A DNA stretch of 43,082 nt from Priestia flexa NBRC 15715 (GCF_001591565.1 NZ_BCVD01000017.1:1-43082), one strand, 5' to 3'. Shown: positions 1-8,063, counted from the stretch's first letter. The notes: generated by a model from the letters alone, not told the origin. A program made the numbers and translations.

Positions 1-119
1 CTTTTCTTATTCGATAGGTATGCTTGTTAATGATATAGGTATATAATGAAAGGTGTTGTGCTTTACAGCGTTCATACGAAATGATACATATAAAAAACTA
101 TATTTAAGGAGGAGAATAT

Positions 120-842
120 ATGCGCAATGATGGTCGAAATCAAAAGGAAATGCGTCCGGTTACGATTAAAACGGACTACTTAAAGCATCCTGAAGGTTCT
201 GTATTAATATCTGTAGGAGATACAAAAGTAATTTGTACAGCAAGCATTGATGATCGAGTACCGCCTTTTATGCGTGGTCAAGGAAAAGGTTGGATTACAG
301 CTGAATATTCTATGCTTCCGAGAGCAACGCAACAGCGAAATATCCGTGAATCTACTAAAGGAAAAGTGACGGGGCGTACAATGGAAATTCAGCGTTTAAT
401 TGGGCGTGCTCTCCGCGCGGTTGTAGATTTAGATAAAGTTGGCGAAAAAACAATCTGGATTGATTGTGATGTTATTCAAGCTGATGGGGGAACGCGTACA
501 GCATCCATTACCGGAGCGTTTGTCGCAATGACGCTTGCTTTTGAAAAGCTGCTTAAAGAAGAAAGAATGAAGGAAATGCCAATTACAGATTATTTAGCCG
601 CTACGTCTGTTGGAATGCACCGTGAACATGGTGCGATTCTAGATTTGAATTACGAAGAAGACTCAACTGCAGAAGTTGATATGAACATTATTATGACAGG
701 GCAAGGTAAATTTGTTGAGCTGCAGGGAACAGGTGAAGAAGCAACGTTTTCTAAACAAGAGCTTGATGAATTAATTTCGTTGGGGGAAAGCGGAATTAAG
801 CATCTTATTGAAGCGCAAAAACAAGTGCTTCAATCGCTCTAA
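120..842 (+). CDS. rph: RNase PH (3'-to-5' phosphorolytic exoribonuclease)
   Basis: RNase PH trims the 3' ends of tRNA precursors using phosphate and acts as a cytoplasmic hexamer. The 240-residue length is normal for the family (about 240-245). Recognisable features are the basic stretch around [19 protein letters not shown] (residues 85-103), the GGTRTA loop at 123-128, and conserved aspartates 181 and 187 in the region expected to bind metal. The ATG at 120 follows an AAGGAGG site at 106-112. The next genes rdgB and ysnB follow at short spacing, the usual Bacillus order, and probably form one operon. No convincing complete promoter was seen in the first 119 bases, so the promoter may lie upstream of the window. 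Confidence 0.97.
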   Translation: MRNDGRNQKEMRPVTIKTDYLKHPEGSVLISVGDTKVICTASIDDRVPPFMRGQGKGWITAEYSMLPRATQQRNIRESTKGKVTGRTMEIQRLIGRALRAVVDLDKVGEKTIWIDCDVIQADGGTRTASITGAFVAMTLAFEKLLKEERMKEMPITDYLAATSVGMHREHGAILDLNYEEDSTAEVDMNIIMTGQGKFVELQGTGEEATFSKQELDELISLGESGIKHLIEAQKQVLQSL

Positions 843-878
843 GCAAAGCTGTTAACATTAGATGTGGAGGAGATTAAG

Positions 879-1475
879 ATGGTTCGAGAAGTCATTATTG
901 CAACAAAGAATGCAGGGAAAGTAAAAGATTTTAAAACACTTTTTTCTTCTAAAGGCATTGAAGTTAAGTCGTTGCTAGATTTTCCTGAGATTGCTGATGT
1001 TGAAGAAACGGGAACAACTTTTGCTGAAAACGCCATTTTAAAAGCTGAAGCAATCTCACATACATTACATACTGCCGTTATAGCGGATGATTCTGGTTTA
1101 TCTATTGATGCGTTAAATGGGGAACCGGGCGTGTATTCAGCGCGATATGCTGGCGAACAAAAGGATGATAATGCTAATATAGAGAAGGTACTAGAAAAGT
1201 TGAGCGGTGTGCCGTTTGCTGAGCGAACTGCAAGGTTTCATTGTACGCTGGCTCTTTCTGTACCAGGAAAAGACACGATTACAGTAGACGGAACGTGTGA
1301 AGGATATATCTTGGAAGAGAAAAGAGGAGAAAATGGCTTTGGCTATGATCCAATCTTCTATATCGAACGGTGGAAGCGTGCAATGGCGGAATTGACGAAA
1401 GAAGAAAAGAACACAATTAGCCACCGAGCAAACGCACTAAAAAAGCTTGAACCACTGATTGATGCCCAATTTTAA
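879..1475 (+). CDS. rdgB: XTP/dITP diphosphatase (RdgB/HAM1 family)
   Basis: This house-cleaning enzyme hydrolyses ITP, dITP and XTP to monophosphates, keeping deaminated purines out of DNA and RNA. The N-terminal TKNAGK signature (residues 9-14), the ADDSGL segment with aspartates 70 and 71, the SARYAG motif and a later GFGYDPIF motif are all diagnostic. I chose ATG 879 rather than the in-frame GTG at 864: GTG 864 overlaps the GGAGG site (866-870), while that site sits 8 bases before ATG 879, giving the expected 198-residue protein that starts [11 protein letters not shown]. It lies 36 bases after rph and directly before ysnB. It is called ysnA in B. subtilis. Confidence 0.96.
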   Translation: MVREVIIATKNAGKVKDFKTLFSSKGIEVKSLLDFPEIADVEETGTTFAENAILKAEAISHTLHTAVIADDSGLSIDALNGEPGVYSARYAGEQKDDNANIEKVLEKLSGVPFAERTARFHCTLALSVPGKDTITVDGTCEGYILEEKRGENGFGYDPIFYIERWKRAMAELTKEEKNTISHRANALKKLEPLIDAQF

Positions 1476-1489
1476 AGGAGTGATGACGT

Positions 1490-1999
1490 GTGAAACTATT
1501 GATTGTAAGCGATAGCCACGGATTACAAGATGAGTTAATCGTAATTAAGGAGAGACATGCAGATGTAGATAAAATGATACACTGTGGTGACTCAGAACTT
1601 TTGCAAAATAGTAAAGAAATGGCGAACTTTTTAAGCGTTCGTGGAAATTGTGATTACGATGCATCCTATGTCAACGATCGCGTTGAAAAAGTGGGAGAAG
1701 CTACATGTTTGGTAACACACGGTCATTTATATAACGTCAAAATGTCAATGATGAATCTTCACTACAAGGCAAGGGAAGTAGGGGCAAATGTCGCATGCTT
1801 CGGTCACTCTCACGTTGCAGGGGCAGAAGTAATGGACGGCGTATTGTTTATTAATCCCGGAAGTATTTTACTGCCGCGTATGAGAAAAGAGCGCACGTAT
1901 GCTATACTTGAGGTTGAAGATAATGAAGCAACCGTTCAGTTTTATGATATAAGTGGTGAGCATATTCCTAGCATGCAGCTGACGTGCACGCTTGCTTAA
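1490..1999 (+). CDS. ysnB: YfcE/MJ0936-type metallophosphodiesterase
   Basis: This is a calcineurin-like phosphoesterase of the small YfcE family (169 residues). All metal-binding motifs are visible in order: SDSHG near residue 7, HCGDSE near 51, RGNCD near 71, VTHGH near 95 and FGHSH near 120. Members hydrolyse phosphodiesters in vitro with two divalent metals; the cellular substrate is not known. The start is GTG 1490 with an AAAGGAG site at 1474-1480 overlapping the end of rdgB, which indicates one operon. A strong terminator follows immediately. Confidence 0.9.
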   Translation: MKLLIVSDSHGLQDELIVIKERHADVDKMIHCGDSELLQNSKEMANFLSVRGNCDYDASYVNDRVEKVGEATCLVTHGHLYNVKMSMMNLHYKAREVGANVACFGHSHVAGAEVMDGVLFINPGSILLPRMRKERTYAILEVEDNEATVQFYDISGEHIPSMQLTCTLA

Positions 2000-2010
2000 A
2001 AAAATAAATA

Positions 2011-2058
2011 AAATAAATGAGAAGAGAAAATTTCTCCTCTCTTCTCATTTATTTTTTA
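2011..2058 (+). terminator. Intrinsic terminator of the rph-rdgB-ysnB operon
   Basis: A perfect 16 bp inverted repeat (2011-2026 with 2039-2054) is followed by a T-rich tail. It begins 12 bases after the ysnB stop codon. Confidence 0.9.
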
Positions 2059-2066
2059 AAAAAACA

Positions 2067-2095
2067 TTGACTTTTTAATTATATTTAAATATAAT
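2067..2095 (+). promoter_or_regulatory. Sigma-A promoter of the left tRNA-Arg gene
   Basis: TTGACT (2067-2072), a 17-base spacer and a perfect TATAAT (2090-2095) lie 31 bases before the tRNA. Most of the promoter sits inside a perfect 30 bp AT-only palindrome (2072-2101), so a dimeric regulator or a cruciform is conceivable. Confidence 0.85.
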
Positions 2096-2126
2096 TAAAA
2101 ATGTCTTTGAAACGATTTAGTAATAT

Positions 2127-2203
<77 letters not shown>

Positions 2204-2242
2204 CTTATATTACATATAAACTGCGATATTTCAACCTTCTAA

Positions 2243-2294
2243 ACCGTTTAGTGAAACGGTCAGTATAACGGTCGTGTAAGAAATTACACCGTTT
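2243..2294. repeat. Cluster of ACCGTTT/AAACGGT motifs, probable integrase arm sites (left)
   Basis: ACCGTTT occurs at 2243-2249 and 2288-2294, its complement AAACGGT at 2254-2260, and AACGGTC at 2267-2273. The first pair forms a 7 bp inverted repeat with a 4-base loop. A second inverted repeat, GTGTAA/TTACAC, lies at 2274-2289. The 12-mer AGTATAACGGTC (2262-2273) recurs inverted at the right end (15541-15552). Location between attL and the integrase fits arm-type binding sites; they might also let the integrase control its own transcription. Confidence 0.55.
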
Positions 2295-2332
2295 ATTGGC
2301 TTATATCATTTCGGTATAGGAGGTTTTTTATT

Positions 2333-3352
2333 TTGACTAAAAGAACAGGATTGTTTGATGTTGGAATTGATGTTAGAGGGCTATTGGATGAAATGAGTGT
2401 ATCGGGCCCAGCGGCTCCAAAACAGAAAACAAAACAGAAGAAGGCCAGTGATGATTCTAAGTTGATTTCTGACGCCCTGGACATGATTACAAGGCAAATG
2501 AAGGTAAGTGGCAATAGAAGCCGTACAATAAGCGATTATGAGCTTCACGTGAAACATTTTCAAAGCATAACCAATCTTCAATTTGTAGGAGATATCACGG
2601 CGGACACTATTTATGAATGGTTAGACAGCATGGATGTTAGTAATCAGACCAAATTAACAAGGTTAAAGTGTCTTAAGGCATTCCTTTCCCGCTGCTTTGA
2701 TAATGGTTGGATTCAGATTAAGTTTTGGAAGACAATTAATATAAAGGTTGACCAGAAGGTTAAAGAAGGGGCAACAGAGCACGATGTTAAGGTTCTGCTA
2801 TCTTTACTAGACTTGAGTAGTTTCATCCAGCTAAGGGACGCTGTAGCGGTCCTGGTGATGTATAAGACAGGCATTAGGATAAATACCTTAACTCAACTTG
2901 AAGAACGCCATATCGACTTAAATAACAATGTCCTAAATCTTGATGGCGGCATAATGAAAAATCATCAACAAATAAAATTGCCTTTTGATGACTTGCTGAA
3001 TCAACTGCTGGGTGTTCTTTTAAAACAGAATGCCAAAATTAGAAGGGAATACGGGAAGAGCAACAGCTTGGTATTTGTCACTAAATATGGGGATGTTATT
3101 GCCACTTCACCTACACACAATAATATTCAGAAGCGATTAAACAAGTATTCAAAAATGTATGGTTTGAAAAACATTAATCCCCACGCATTAAGAAGGGGTT
3201 TTGCAAAGTCATTGCTTGATAAAGGGGCGAATGTTGTGGTCATATCAAAGGCTTTGGGACACAGTGACGTATCGGTCACAACAAAGTATCTGCACTTAGA
3301 TGTCGATGAAGTAGCAAATAACCTACGCGCATACTTGGGGAACAATGACTGA
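2333..3352 (+). CDS. Tyrosine recombinase / site-specific integrase
   Basis: This 339-residue phage-type integrase catalyses insertion and excision at tRNA-Arg. An N-terminal SAM-like arm/core-binding region (about 50-150) precedes the catalytic domain. The catalytic set is complete: Arg in KTGIRINTL (near 183), Lys in the MKNHQ beta-hairpin, His 284 and Arg 287 of HALRR, His 310 of LGHSD and nucleophile Tyr 319 in TTKYLHLD. The start is TTG 2333 behind a TAGGAGG site (2317-2323); no ATG is better placed. It lies 130 bases after the left tRNA, reads inward, and ends before a terminator at 3473. Putative arm sites lie upstream. Confidence 0.93.
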   Translation: MTKRTGLFDVGIDVRGLLDEMSVSGPAAPKQKTKQKKASDDSKLISDALDMITRQMKVSGNRSRTISDYELHVKHFQSITNLQFVGDITADTIYEWLDSMDVSNQTKLTRLKCLKAFLSRCFDNGWIQIKFWKTINIKVDQKVKEGATEHDVKVLLSLLDLSSFIQLRDAVAVLVMYKTGIRINTLTQLEERHIDLNNNVLNLDGGIMKNHQQIKLPFDDLLNQLLGVLLKQNAKIRREYGKSNSLVFVTKYGDVIATSPTHNNIQKRLNKYSKMYGLKNINPHALRRGFAKSLLDKGANVVVISKALGHSDVSVTTKYLHLDVDEVANNLRAYLGNND

Positions 3353-3472
3353 CAAGGAAAGCCACTTGGACGAGTTAAACTGTAATGTGCTCTATTCGAA
3401 TACAGAAGTCTAAAACCACAAGCAAATTAGTACTAGAGAAATAGTGGAACCTGCACAGTATTAACAGTAAGA

Positions 3473-3501
3473 AACCCAGACCTGGTTGGTTCTGGGTTTT
3501 T
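3473..3501 (+). terminator. Terminator after the integrase
   Basis: The inverted repeat AACCCAGA (3473-3480) / TCTGGGTT (3491-3498) is followed by a short T run. It lies between the integrase and the convergent minus-strand genes. Confidence 0.8.
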
Positions 3502-3534
3502 AAATATATTCGTGTATTCTTCCATTAAAGCCCT

Positions 3535-4014
3535 CTATAATGGAACATCGTATGATTTCTTTACTTTAGCCACCCCTAACGCATAGTGGCTGAACAATAT
3601 ATTCTCCACTAATTCCCCTTCAGAATCTTCACAGTCAACTATCAAGATTAACTCTGAATGAAAGCCTTTCATCAATCTTCTTCTCTTTTTTATCACTTTT
3701 TCTGTAAAAAGACGAATAGCAAAACCCACCAGAAATCCTACTGCTGCTCCAATTAACCCCCAGTAGATTGGTCCCCATTCTAGTTTAAATCCCACGCTTG
3801 CACCAATAACTGAAAAAGCTGTTGCTAGTGCAGCTCCCACATCAATCAATGAAGTTCCATCAGAGCGGTGAATATTATCGAATACCTTACGCTCTTCCGT
3901 GTTGTTATCTAAAGGAACGATAAATATATTCTTACTGGCAATACCTTTTTTCTCCAAAGTGGCAACTGCCAGTTCTATATGAACGGTATGTTCGAATGTT
4001 GAAAAGACCTGCAA
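3535..4014 (-). CDS. Unrecognised small membrane protein
   Basis: I do not recognise this 159-residue protein. The N-terminal part (about 1-50) has a beta-alpha-beta character (FSTFEHTVHIELAVATLEKKG), then two glycine- and alanine-rich hydrophobic segments at roughly 58-78 and 82-103 form a membrane hairpin. A basic stretch KKRRRLMKG follows, and the tail returns to a soluble beta-rich pattern. The arrangement recalls small stress-type membrane proteins with a ferredoxin-like soluble domain, but that is only a resemblance. The start is TTG 4014, with an AAGGTGA site inside the end of the upstream gene. Only 3 bases separate the two genes, so they are one operon and probably act together. Confidence 0.7.
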   Translation of the reverse strand: MQVFSTFEHTVHIELAVATLEKKGIASKNIFIVPLDNNTEERKVFDNIHRSDGTSLIDVGAALATAFSVIGASVGFKLEWGPIYWGLIGAAVGFLVGFAIRLFTEKVIKKRRRLMKGFHSELILIVDCEDSEGELVENILFSHYALGVAKVKKSYDVPL

Positions 4015-4017
4015 TGC

Positions 4018-4806
4018 TTACTTCACCTTCTGTCCCTTTAGTACCATAAAAGATGGAGATTGGTACTTCTCCAAAAAATATTTGCGTTGTTCTTTATCGT
4101 ATAATTTATTATTTTCTACGGTGTTCATATAGGAGTCATAAATAGCAAACCCATACAGAGAAGGAAAAAACAATAACCATTGCGGTTCTAATACTGCTGT
4201 GGCCTGATTTATCTCTCCTAAAAATAAATGTGAAATTGCTTCCAATCCGTGAGAATAATAAAAGAAGAGCACAGTCCAGATGATGATAAAGAAGGCTGTA
4301 ACTATCCTGTGTATATATAATTGCCCTAAGCCAGGTACAAATGCTGACCACAGGACAGCCATAACAGGATTTCTCTTATCCAAATAATTAATTTCTAACG
4401 CACCGATACTAAAGGAATTGAACTGATGTTCTTCACGGTCGGCCAATATAAAGATTTTATTCATATCAACAGTTGTCCGATAACTATCCCAGATACCAAA
4501 TATATATACTGGTATATATATCAATAACCAGCGGGTATCCAATACTTCTTTTGCTTTTTCAATTTCGCCTTGAAAAGAGTAAATCATTGCTAAATTAACG
4601 TTTGCTTGTAAATTAACAATAACTTCCCAAATGAACAGTACAAATCCTCTAAGGTATTTCGATAGCAGAAGATGCCCGAAACCAGGAAAAGCTGCACTCC
4701 ACCAAGCTATTATGTAGGGGTTTCTAAGGTGTATTTGTGTGGTACCAAGAATACTAACGTGAGCTCTATATCTTCTAGCAGTATTATCATTAGTGTAATT
4801 TTCCAT
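4018..4806 (-). CDS. Unrecognised membrane protein with an internal duplication
   Basis: I do not recognise this 262-residue protein. It consists of two clearly related halves. The first starts NPYIIAWWSAAFPGFGHLLL (near residue 28), the second NPVMAVLWSAFVPGLGQLYI (near 145). Each has a hydrophobic Trp/Phe-rich segment, a loop with GEI..A..VL, a second hydrophobic segment beginning WLL, and an ending (W/Y)DSY..TV..NK. About four membrane segments are expected. The NP..(A/G)..PG.G.LY-type start resembles TM2/DUF5683-like small membrane domains in general layout. ATG 4806 has an AGGGTGG site. It is followed at 3 bases by the 159-residue membrane protein. Confidence 0.75.
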   Translation of the reverse strand: MENYTNDNTARRYRAHVSILGTTQIHLRNPYIIAWWSAAFPGFGHLLLSKYLRGFVLFIWEVIVNLQANVNLAMIYSFQGEIEKAKEVLDTRWLLIYIPVYIFGIWDSYRTTVDMNKIFILADREEHQFNSFSIGALEINYLDKRNPVMAVLWSAFVPGLGQLYIHRIVTAFFIIIWTVLFFYYSHGLEAISHLFLGEINQATAVLEPQWLLFFPSLYGFAIYDSYMNTVENNKLYDKEQRKYFLEKYQSPSFMVLKGQKVK

Positions 4807-4877
4807 TTTTCCACCCTTATGGTAATAACTTTTTTATCAGTTCTTACCAAATGAGCACTTTTTATACTTATGGGCTA

Positions 4878-5522
4878 TTAGCTAGACAGTAGTTCTAAAG
4901 GATGCTGCTTATAGTGAACCCAAGCATAATTGATTACTTTGTTCAGGAGAAGGTCAACCTGGGCTTCGTCGTATACAATCCAGTTACCAATCTTTTTACC
5001 TTTAGTAAGGTTCAGCGGCATCTCAATTGCATTCAAGATTGAATTCATGTGGCGAAAGTCTTTCTTTTTACGAAACAATAAAGCTCGAGGAGTCTCTACA
5101 TAGCATAAAATGTTGTATGTGTTGCCGCCCATCATCACTTTAAAGTCAATACCACCCTCTACATCATCGTAAGAACAGTAAGAAACATCATTAAAAGCAT
5201 TTGATTCCTTTACTAACTGAAAAAAGTGAATTTCTCGTGCTAAGGAAGGATAAGAGCGGAGCAAGCGTGCTGAAACCGCTGTTTTGTCATATTCCTTCAA
5301 AGCTTCTTCATGAACAAGGTGATAGTACCCTACAAAAGCACTTTGTGAAGGAAAACTTCTGTATGTGCAAACATATCCCCATAACGTGTACATCATATTT
5401 GGAAAACCAAAAGCGAACTCCACCTTATTGTCTTTATCCTTGATGAAGGAGGGAGGTTCCGAACCCAATGCTCTTACAATGTCCTCTGATGTGATTGCTA
5501 GCCCTGTAGTTAAATCAATCAT
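4878..5522 (-). CDS. Unrecognised accessory protein, translationally coupled to its upstream neighbour
   Basis: I do not recognise this 214-residue soluble protein. Its ATG (5522-5520) overlaps the TGA of the upstream gene as ATGA, so the two are translated together and probably act together. A central stretch, GGIDFKV (near 124) then TYNILCYVETPRALLFRKKK (near 134-153), alternates hydrophobic and charged residues in a way loosely like a PD-(D/E)XK core, but the pattern is not complete enough for a claim. The C terminus KIGNWIVYDEAQVDLLLNKV looks like an alpha/beta domain. Given its place in the element, a replication or maintenance role is possible; this is inference only. Confidence 0.75.
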   Translation of the reverse strand: MIDLTTGLAITSEDIVRALGSEPPSFIKDKDNKVEFAFGFPNMMYTLWGYVCTYRSFPSQSAFVGYYHLVHEEALKEYDKTAVSARLLRSYPSLAREIHFFQLVKESNAFNDVSYCSYDDVEGGIDFKVMMGGNTYNILCYVETPRALLFRKKKDFRHMNSILNAIEMPLNLTKGKKIGNWIVYDEAQVDLLLNKVINYAWVHYKQHPLELLSS

Positions 5523-6439
5523 TCTTTAATTACTTCCTTCACTGCCTTGTTTACAGGCTTAATCATTTTCTCCTGTTCTTCCCAATATTTAACACGACGT
5601 AGTAGAAAGCTACGAATCTCAGTGAAAGTTGCGCCTGATAAATATAGCTCGATAATTGCGTTATAATCAATTATAGCTATGTCAGAAATTACACTCATGC
5701 GGTGAGAGTAAATAGCATCCAACCCATGTTGTTTTTTTAGCTTTGCTGTGAATTCATCTTTTAGTGCTTGAAGACGTTTAGGGTTATCTTCATTTAATTC
5801 TTTGTAAAAGTTAGCATATGCTCTGCTTAATTGATTACCAATTGCTACTGCTCGTGGTCCCTGGAGGTAATTCTTGTCTCCAGCTTTTTTTACACGGATT
5901 TGTTTAATTGCGGAGCGGCGCCCGTTAAGCAAGTAATTGAATTTATTCAGTGGAATACGTACACGTTTGATTTTATTTTTTGCTTGTCCTACATTAAGTC
6001 CAAATTGAGGTCCGTATTTAGCAGCGAACTCCTCTATTGTTGCAGCAATATTTGCGCCGCCTAATTCCATAAACTGTGCACCGATAAACAAGAAATTCAA
6101 GTATTCTTCTCCAATATTGGTGCGACGATAAGTTTTATCATTAGCGTCTCTGTTAAGCAGCAAGTCATACCATACGTAGTTTGTTAATGTAACAGTAATT
6201 TTTGCATTTGCATCACGTCCCTCTGATTCATCCAAGATAGCACCACGCCCATATAGAGCTAAATCATAAGCTTTATTTTGATACGTAGACTCAGACCAGC
6301 CTAAGAAGTCCATAACCTCTTCTTTACTCAAGGTGACTTTTATGCCATTCTCAGTTTCAGTTACCTCTCTTCGACGATTAGTGATGTTTGAAAGTTCTTC
6401 TTCCAGCATAGTGTCGAGGTGGTAAAATTCGTCTATCAT
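5519..6439 (-). CDS. Unrecognised accessory protein, possible DNA-binding initiator or regulator
   Basis: I do not recognise this protein (306 residues from ATG 6439). An N-terminal helix-rich part with VTLSKEEVMDFLGWSESTY looks like a helix-turn-helix. The middle contains many Lys/Arg residues (KNKIKRVRIPLNKF, KQIRVKKAGDKN), and the C terminus is charged and helical. The frame is open further upstream to TTG 6505, but that TTG is part of a TTGACA hexamer that looks more like a -35 element. ATG 6439 has a GGCGGAG site 6 bases before it, so I prefer it. Repeats of TTTTAGTT lie 130-270 bases upstream, as expected for a protein binding its own promoter or origin. It is coupled to the 214-residue gene through an ATGA overlap. 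Confidence 0.7.
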   Translation of the reverse strand: MIDEFYHLDTMLEEELSNITNRRREVTETENGIKVTLSKEEVMDFLGWSESTYQNKAYDLALYGRGAILDESEGRDANAKITVTLTNYVWYDLLLNRDANDKTYRRTNIGEEYLNFLFIGAQFMELGGANIAATIEEFAAKYGPQFGLNVGQAKNKIKRVRIPLNKFNYLLNGRRSAIKQIRVKKAGDKNYLQGPRAVAIGNQLSRAYANFYKELNEDNPKRLQALKDEFTAKLKKQHGLDAIYSHRMSVISDIAIIDYNAIIELYLSGATFTEIRSFLLRRVKYWEEQEKMIKPVNKAVKEVIKE

Positions 6440-6572
6440 ACTTATCTCCGCCCTTCTACTTTTGTTCATACCGATAACGTATCCATTTAAAAGGTAATTT
6501 GTCAATGCTTTTGGTTGGATTATGAAAAAGAAACATTGTTGTTATAGCCATATTGAAAGATATACTAAACAG

Positions 6573-6710
6573 TTTTAGTTAGATTGCGTGTTTTGAAAGT
6601 ATATAAGGCAAATATGGTCATTTTTATCTAATCTAACTAAAAATGAACCTGGTCTTTATCATTAGAAGAGAGTCACTTTTAGTTGGGTTGTTCTATTTAT
6701 GCTTTTAGTT
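6573..6710. repeat. TTTTAGTT repeats upstream of the 306-residue gene
   Basis: TTTTAGTTAGATT (6573-6585) is repeated inverted as AATCTAACTAAAA (6630-6642). Direct partial copies follow: TTTTAGTTGGGTTG (6677-6690) and TTTTAGTT (6703-6710). Four copies within 140 bases, all between the 306-residue gene and the gene-free block, suggest binding sites (operator or iteron-like). Confidence 0.55.
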
Positions 6711-7844
6711 ATCAAGCTGCTACTAACTCATAGAGCAGAGGAAGGAACCCTGTACATCTTATGGATTCAGGAGAATTACTTGCCGCATCCTTGTATTTAT
6801 CCAGGCAGAAGCTTTTTGGTAGCATCCAGTAACTATGTGCGACGGAGTCGCGTTCCAAGAGAGTAACTGTAAGTAGAGGAGAGATGTTAACCCGCTTAAG
6901 AACAAACCAATGCGGGATTACTGACAGCATCTTCTATCTGCATCCATGGTAATTTACTTTTAGGGTGGCAGGTAACTTTTGTTCGGAAGCCATTATAAGG
7001 AGGACGAGAAATCATCCCCCCGCACAGAAATCCATAAAAGGCAGAAGGTAGATGACTGCCACGAACCCATTTCAATTAATCCAGAGTACCATTCTGCATC
7101 CAAGGTGAAGAGGACATACTCTATTGCTTGGAAGACAAAAGGCCAACCAAGGGAATCAAAATGCACATAAGGACTGTGGAGGGTATTTTTAACTGCTCTG
7201 AAGCCAAATTTCAAAGGACAGAGTGTCTGTAAAATCATGGTTGACTACTGCTCGAAAGCCAACTCTTAAATAGAAGTAGAAAAATTTCTGCTATATAGGT
7301 AAAAAAATAGCTCAAATTTCTCTGAGCAATAATGTAGCTATGAAGGGGTTCATTGATGTTTCGACCCCACCCCCCTCTTTGAGAGAAGGAAAATCTATTG
7401 TAAAGACACGAGAGAGGGCGTATTTGTTTCCCCTATAGGTGTATGAGATTTCGTGCCACTTGCTAAGACCTTCGGTTGGCCTTCGGCTGACGTCCCTGCT
7501 CCAGAATAGCGAGTGGCTCATCATGCGGCTCACACCTCTAAACCATAAAAGCGAAGAGAGAAGTACATCCCATGTCATTATCAAGGGTTGTTCCGCTTCG
7601 CTTCACAAAACTTTTAGCAAAGTACGCTAAAACTTCAAGCCCTGGACAATGTCACTCCCACCCGTTGCGGTCATCTTACCGACGACACACACTGAATTAG
7701 GGGTTTATAGGGCTTCTCGTCGCTTTTCAAGTATAACAGGTGGGAGAAGAGAGAGGGAAAAGGAAATCTACTCCTTGCCCCTTTAAGACCGTGGACGCTG
7801 TCCACACCTGACCTCCAAGCACTCCTGAATTAGAAGGAAAACCA
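6711..7844. other. Gene-free block of about 1.1 kb
   Basis: No reading frame here has a believable start, ribosome site and protein-like composition. The longest frames, such as minus-strand 7312-7584, have no sensible ribosome binding site. The base composition is less AT-rich than the neighbouring genes. The left part (6711-7440) shows only short hairpins, for example GCGAC/GTCGC at 6839-6851 and an 8 bp stem at 7275-7292. The right part (7600-7810) is strongly structured and listed separately. It may be an origin, decayed coding DNA, or the template of an untranslated RNA. Confidence 0.6.
7612..7805. other. Highly structured non-coding segment, candidate single-strand origin or structured RNA
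   Basis: Four inverted repeats lie close together: TTTTAGC/GCTAAAA (7612-7618 with 7626-7632); CTCCCACC/GGTGGGAG (7655-7662 with 7739-7746), extended inward by a few more pairs; nested inside that, CGACGA/TCGTCG (7680-7685 with 7717-7722); and GTGGAC/GTCCAC (7791-7796 with 7800-7805). On the minus strand the first hairpin contains TAGCGT, the same six bases as the CS-6 element of Gram-positive rolling-circle plasmid single-strand origins. That match is short, so the assignment is tentative. Confidence 0.35.
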
Positions 7845-8063
7845 TTATTCATGCAGTAGAGAGGCAGGGCTTATTGAATACCCATGGGCAAGGCGTTGCT
7901 GTACGGCATCATAGAAGACAGTTTTTACCTTTGCTGTTTTTTCCCTATGGAGTATTTCAAGCCACTTACAACGGAGCTCATTGGCTTCTCGTTGGGCTTG
8001 TGGGAGGTCTGGATTCATGTTTTGCTGTTTTAAACGGTCGATAATCTGTTTATAGTCAGTCAT
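7845..8063 (-). CDS. Small protein downstream of the HTH regulator
   Basis: I do not recognise this 72-residue, Gln/Lys/Glu-rich helical protein (MTDYKQIIDRLKQQNM...). ATG 8063 has an AAAGGATG site 8 bases upstream. It lies 15 bases after the stop of the HTH gene and is clearly in its operon. It could be a partner of that regulator. No nuclease or toxin motif is visible. Confidence 0.65.
   Translation of the reverse strand: MTDYKQIIDRLKQQNMNPDLPQAQREANELRCKWLEILHREKTAKVKTVFYDAVQQRLAHGYSISPASLLHE

Noticed and set aside
4878-5522. HUH relaxase or replication protein motif (GYYHLVHEE) in the 214-residue protein
   Set aside because: The H-hydrophobic-H triplet and paired tyrosines of rolling-circle enzymes are not properly present.
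6440-6505. TTG 6505 as start of the 306-residue protein
   Set aside because: The TTG is part of a TTGACA hexamer and lacks a ribosome site; ATG 6439 has one.
6712-6930. Minus-strand 72-codon frame as a gene
   Set aside because: No ribosome site and no neighbouring gene organisation that supports it.
7312-7584. Minus-strand 90-codon frame as a gene
   Set aside because: No ribosome site, unusual composition, and it lies over irregular non-coding DNA.
6711-7844. Retron or CRISPR locus in the gene-free block
   Set aside because: No reverse transcriptase gene nearby and no regularly spaced repeats.
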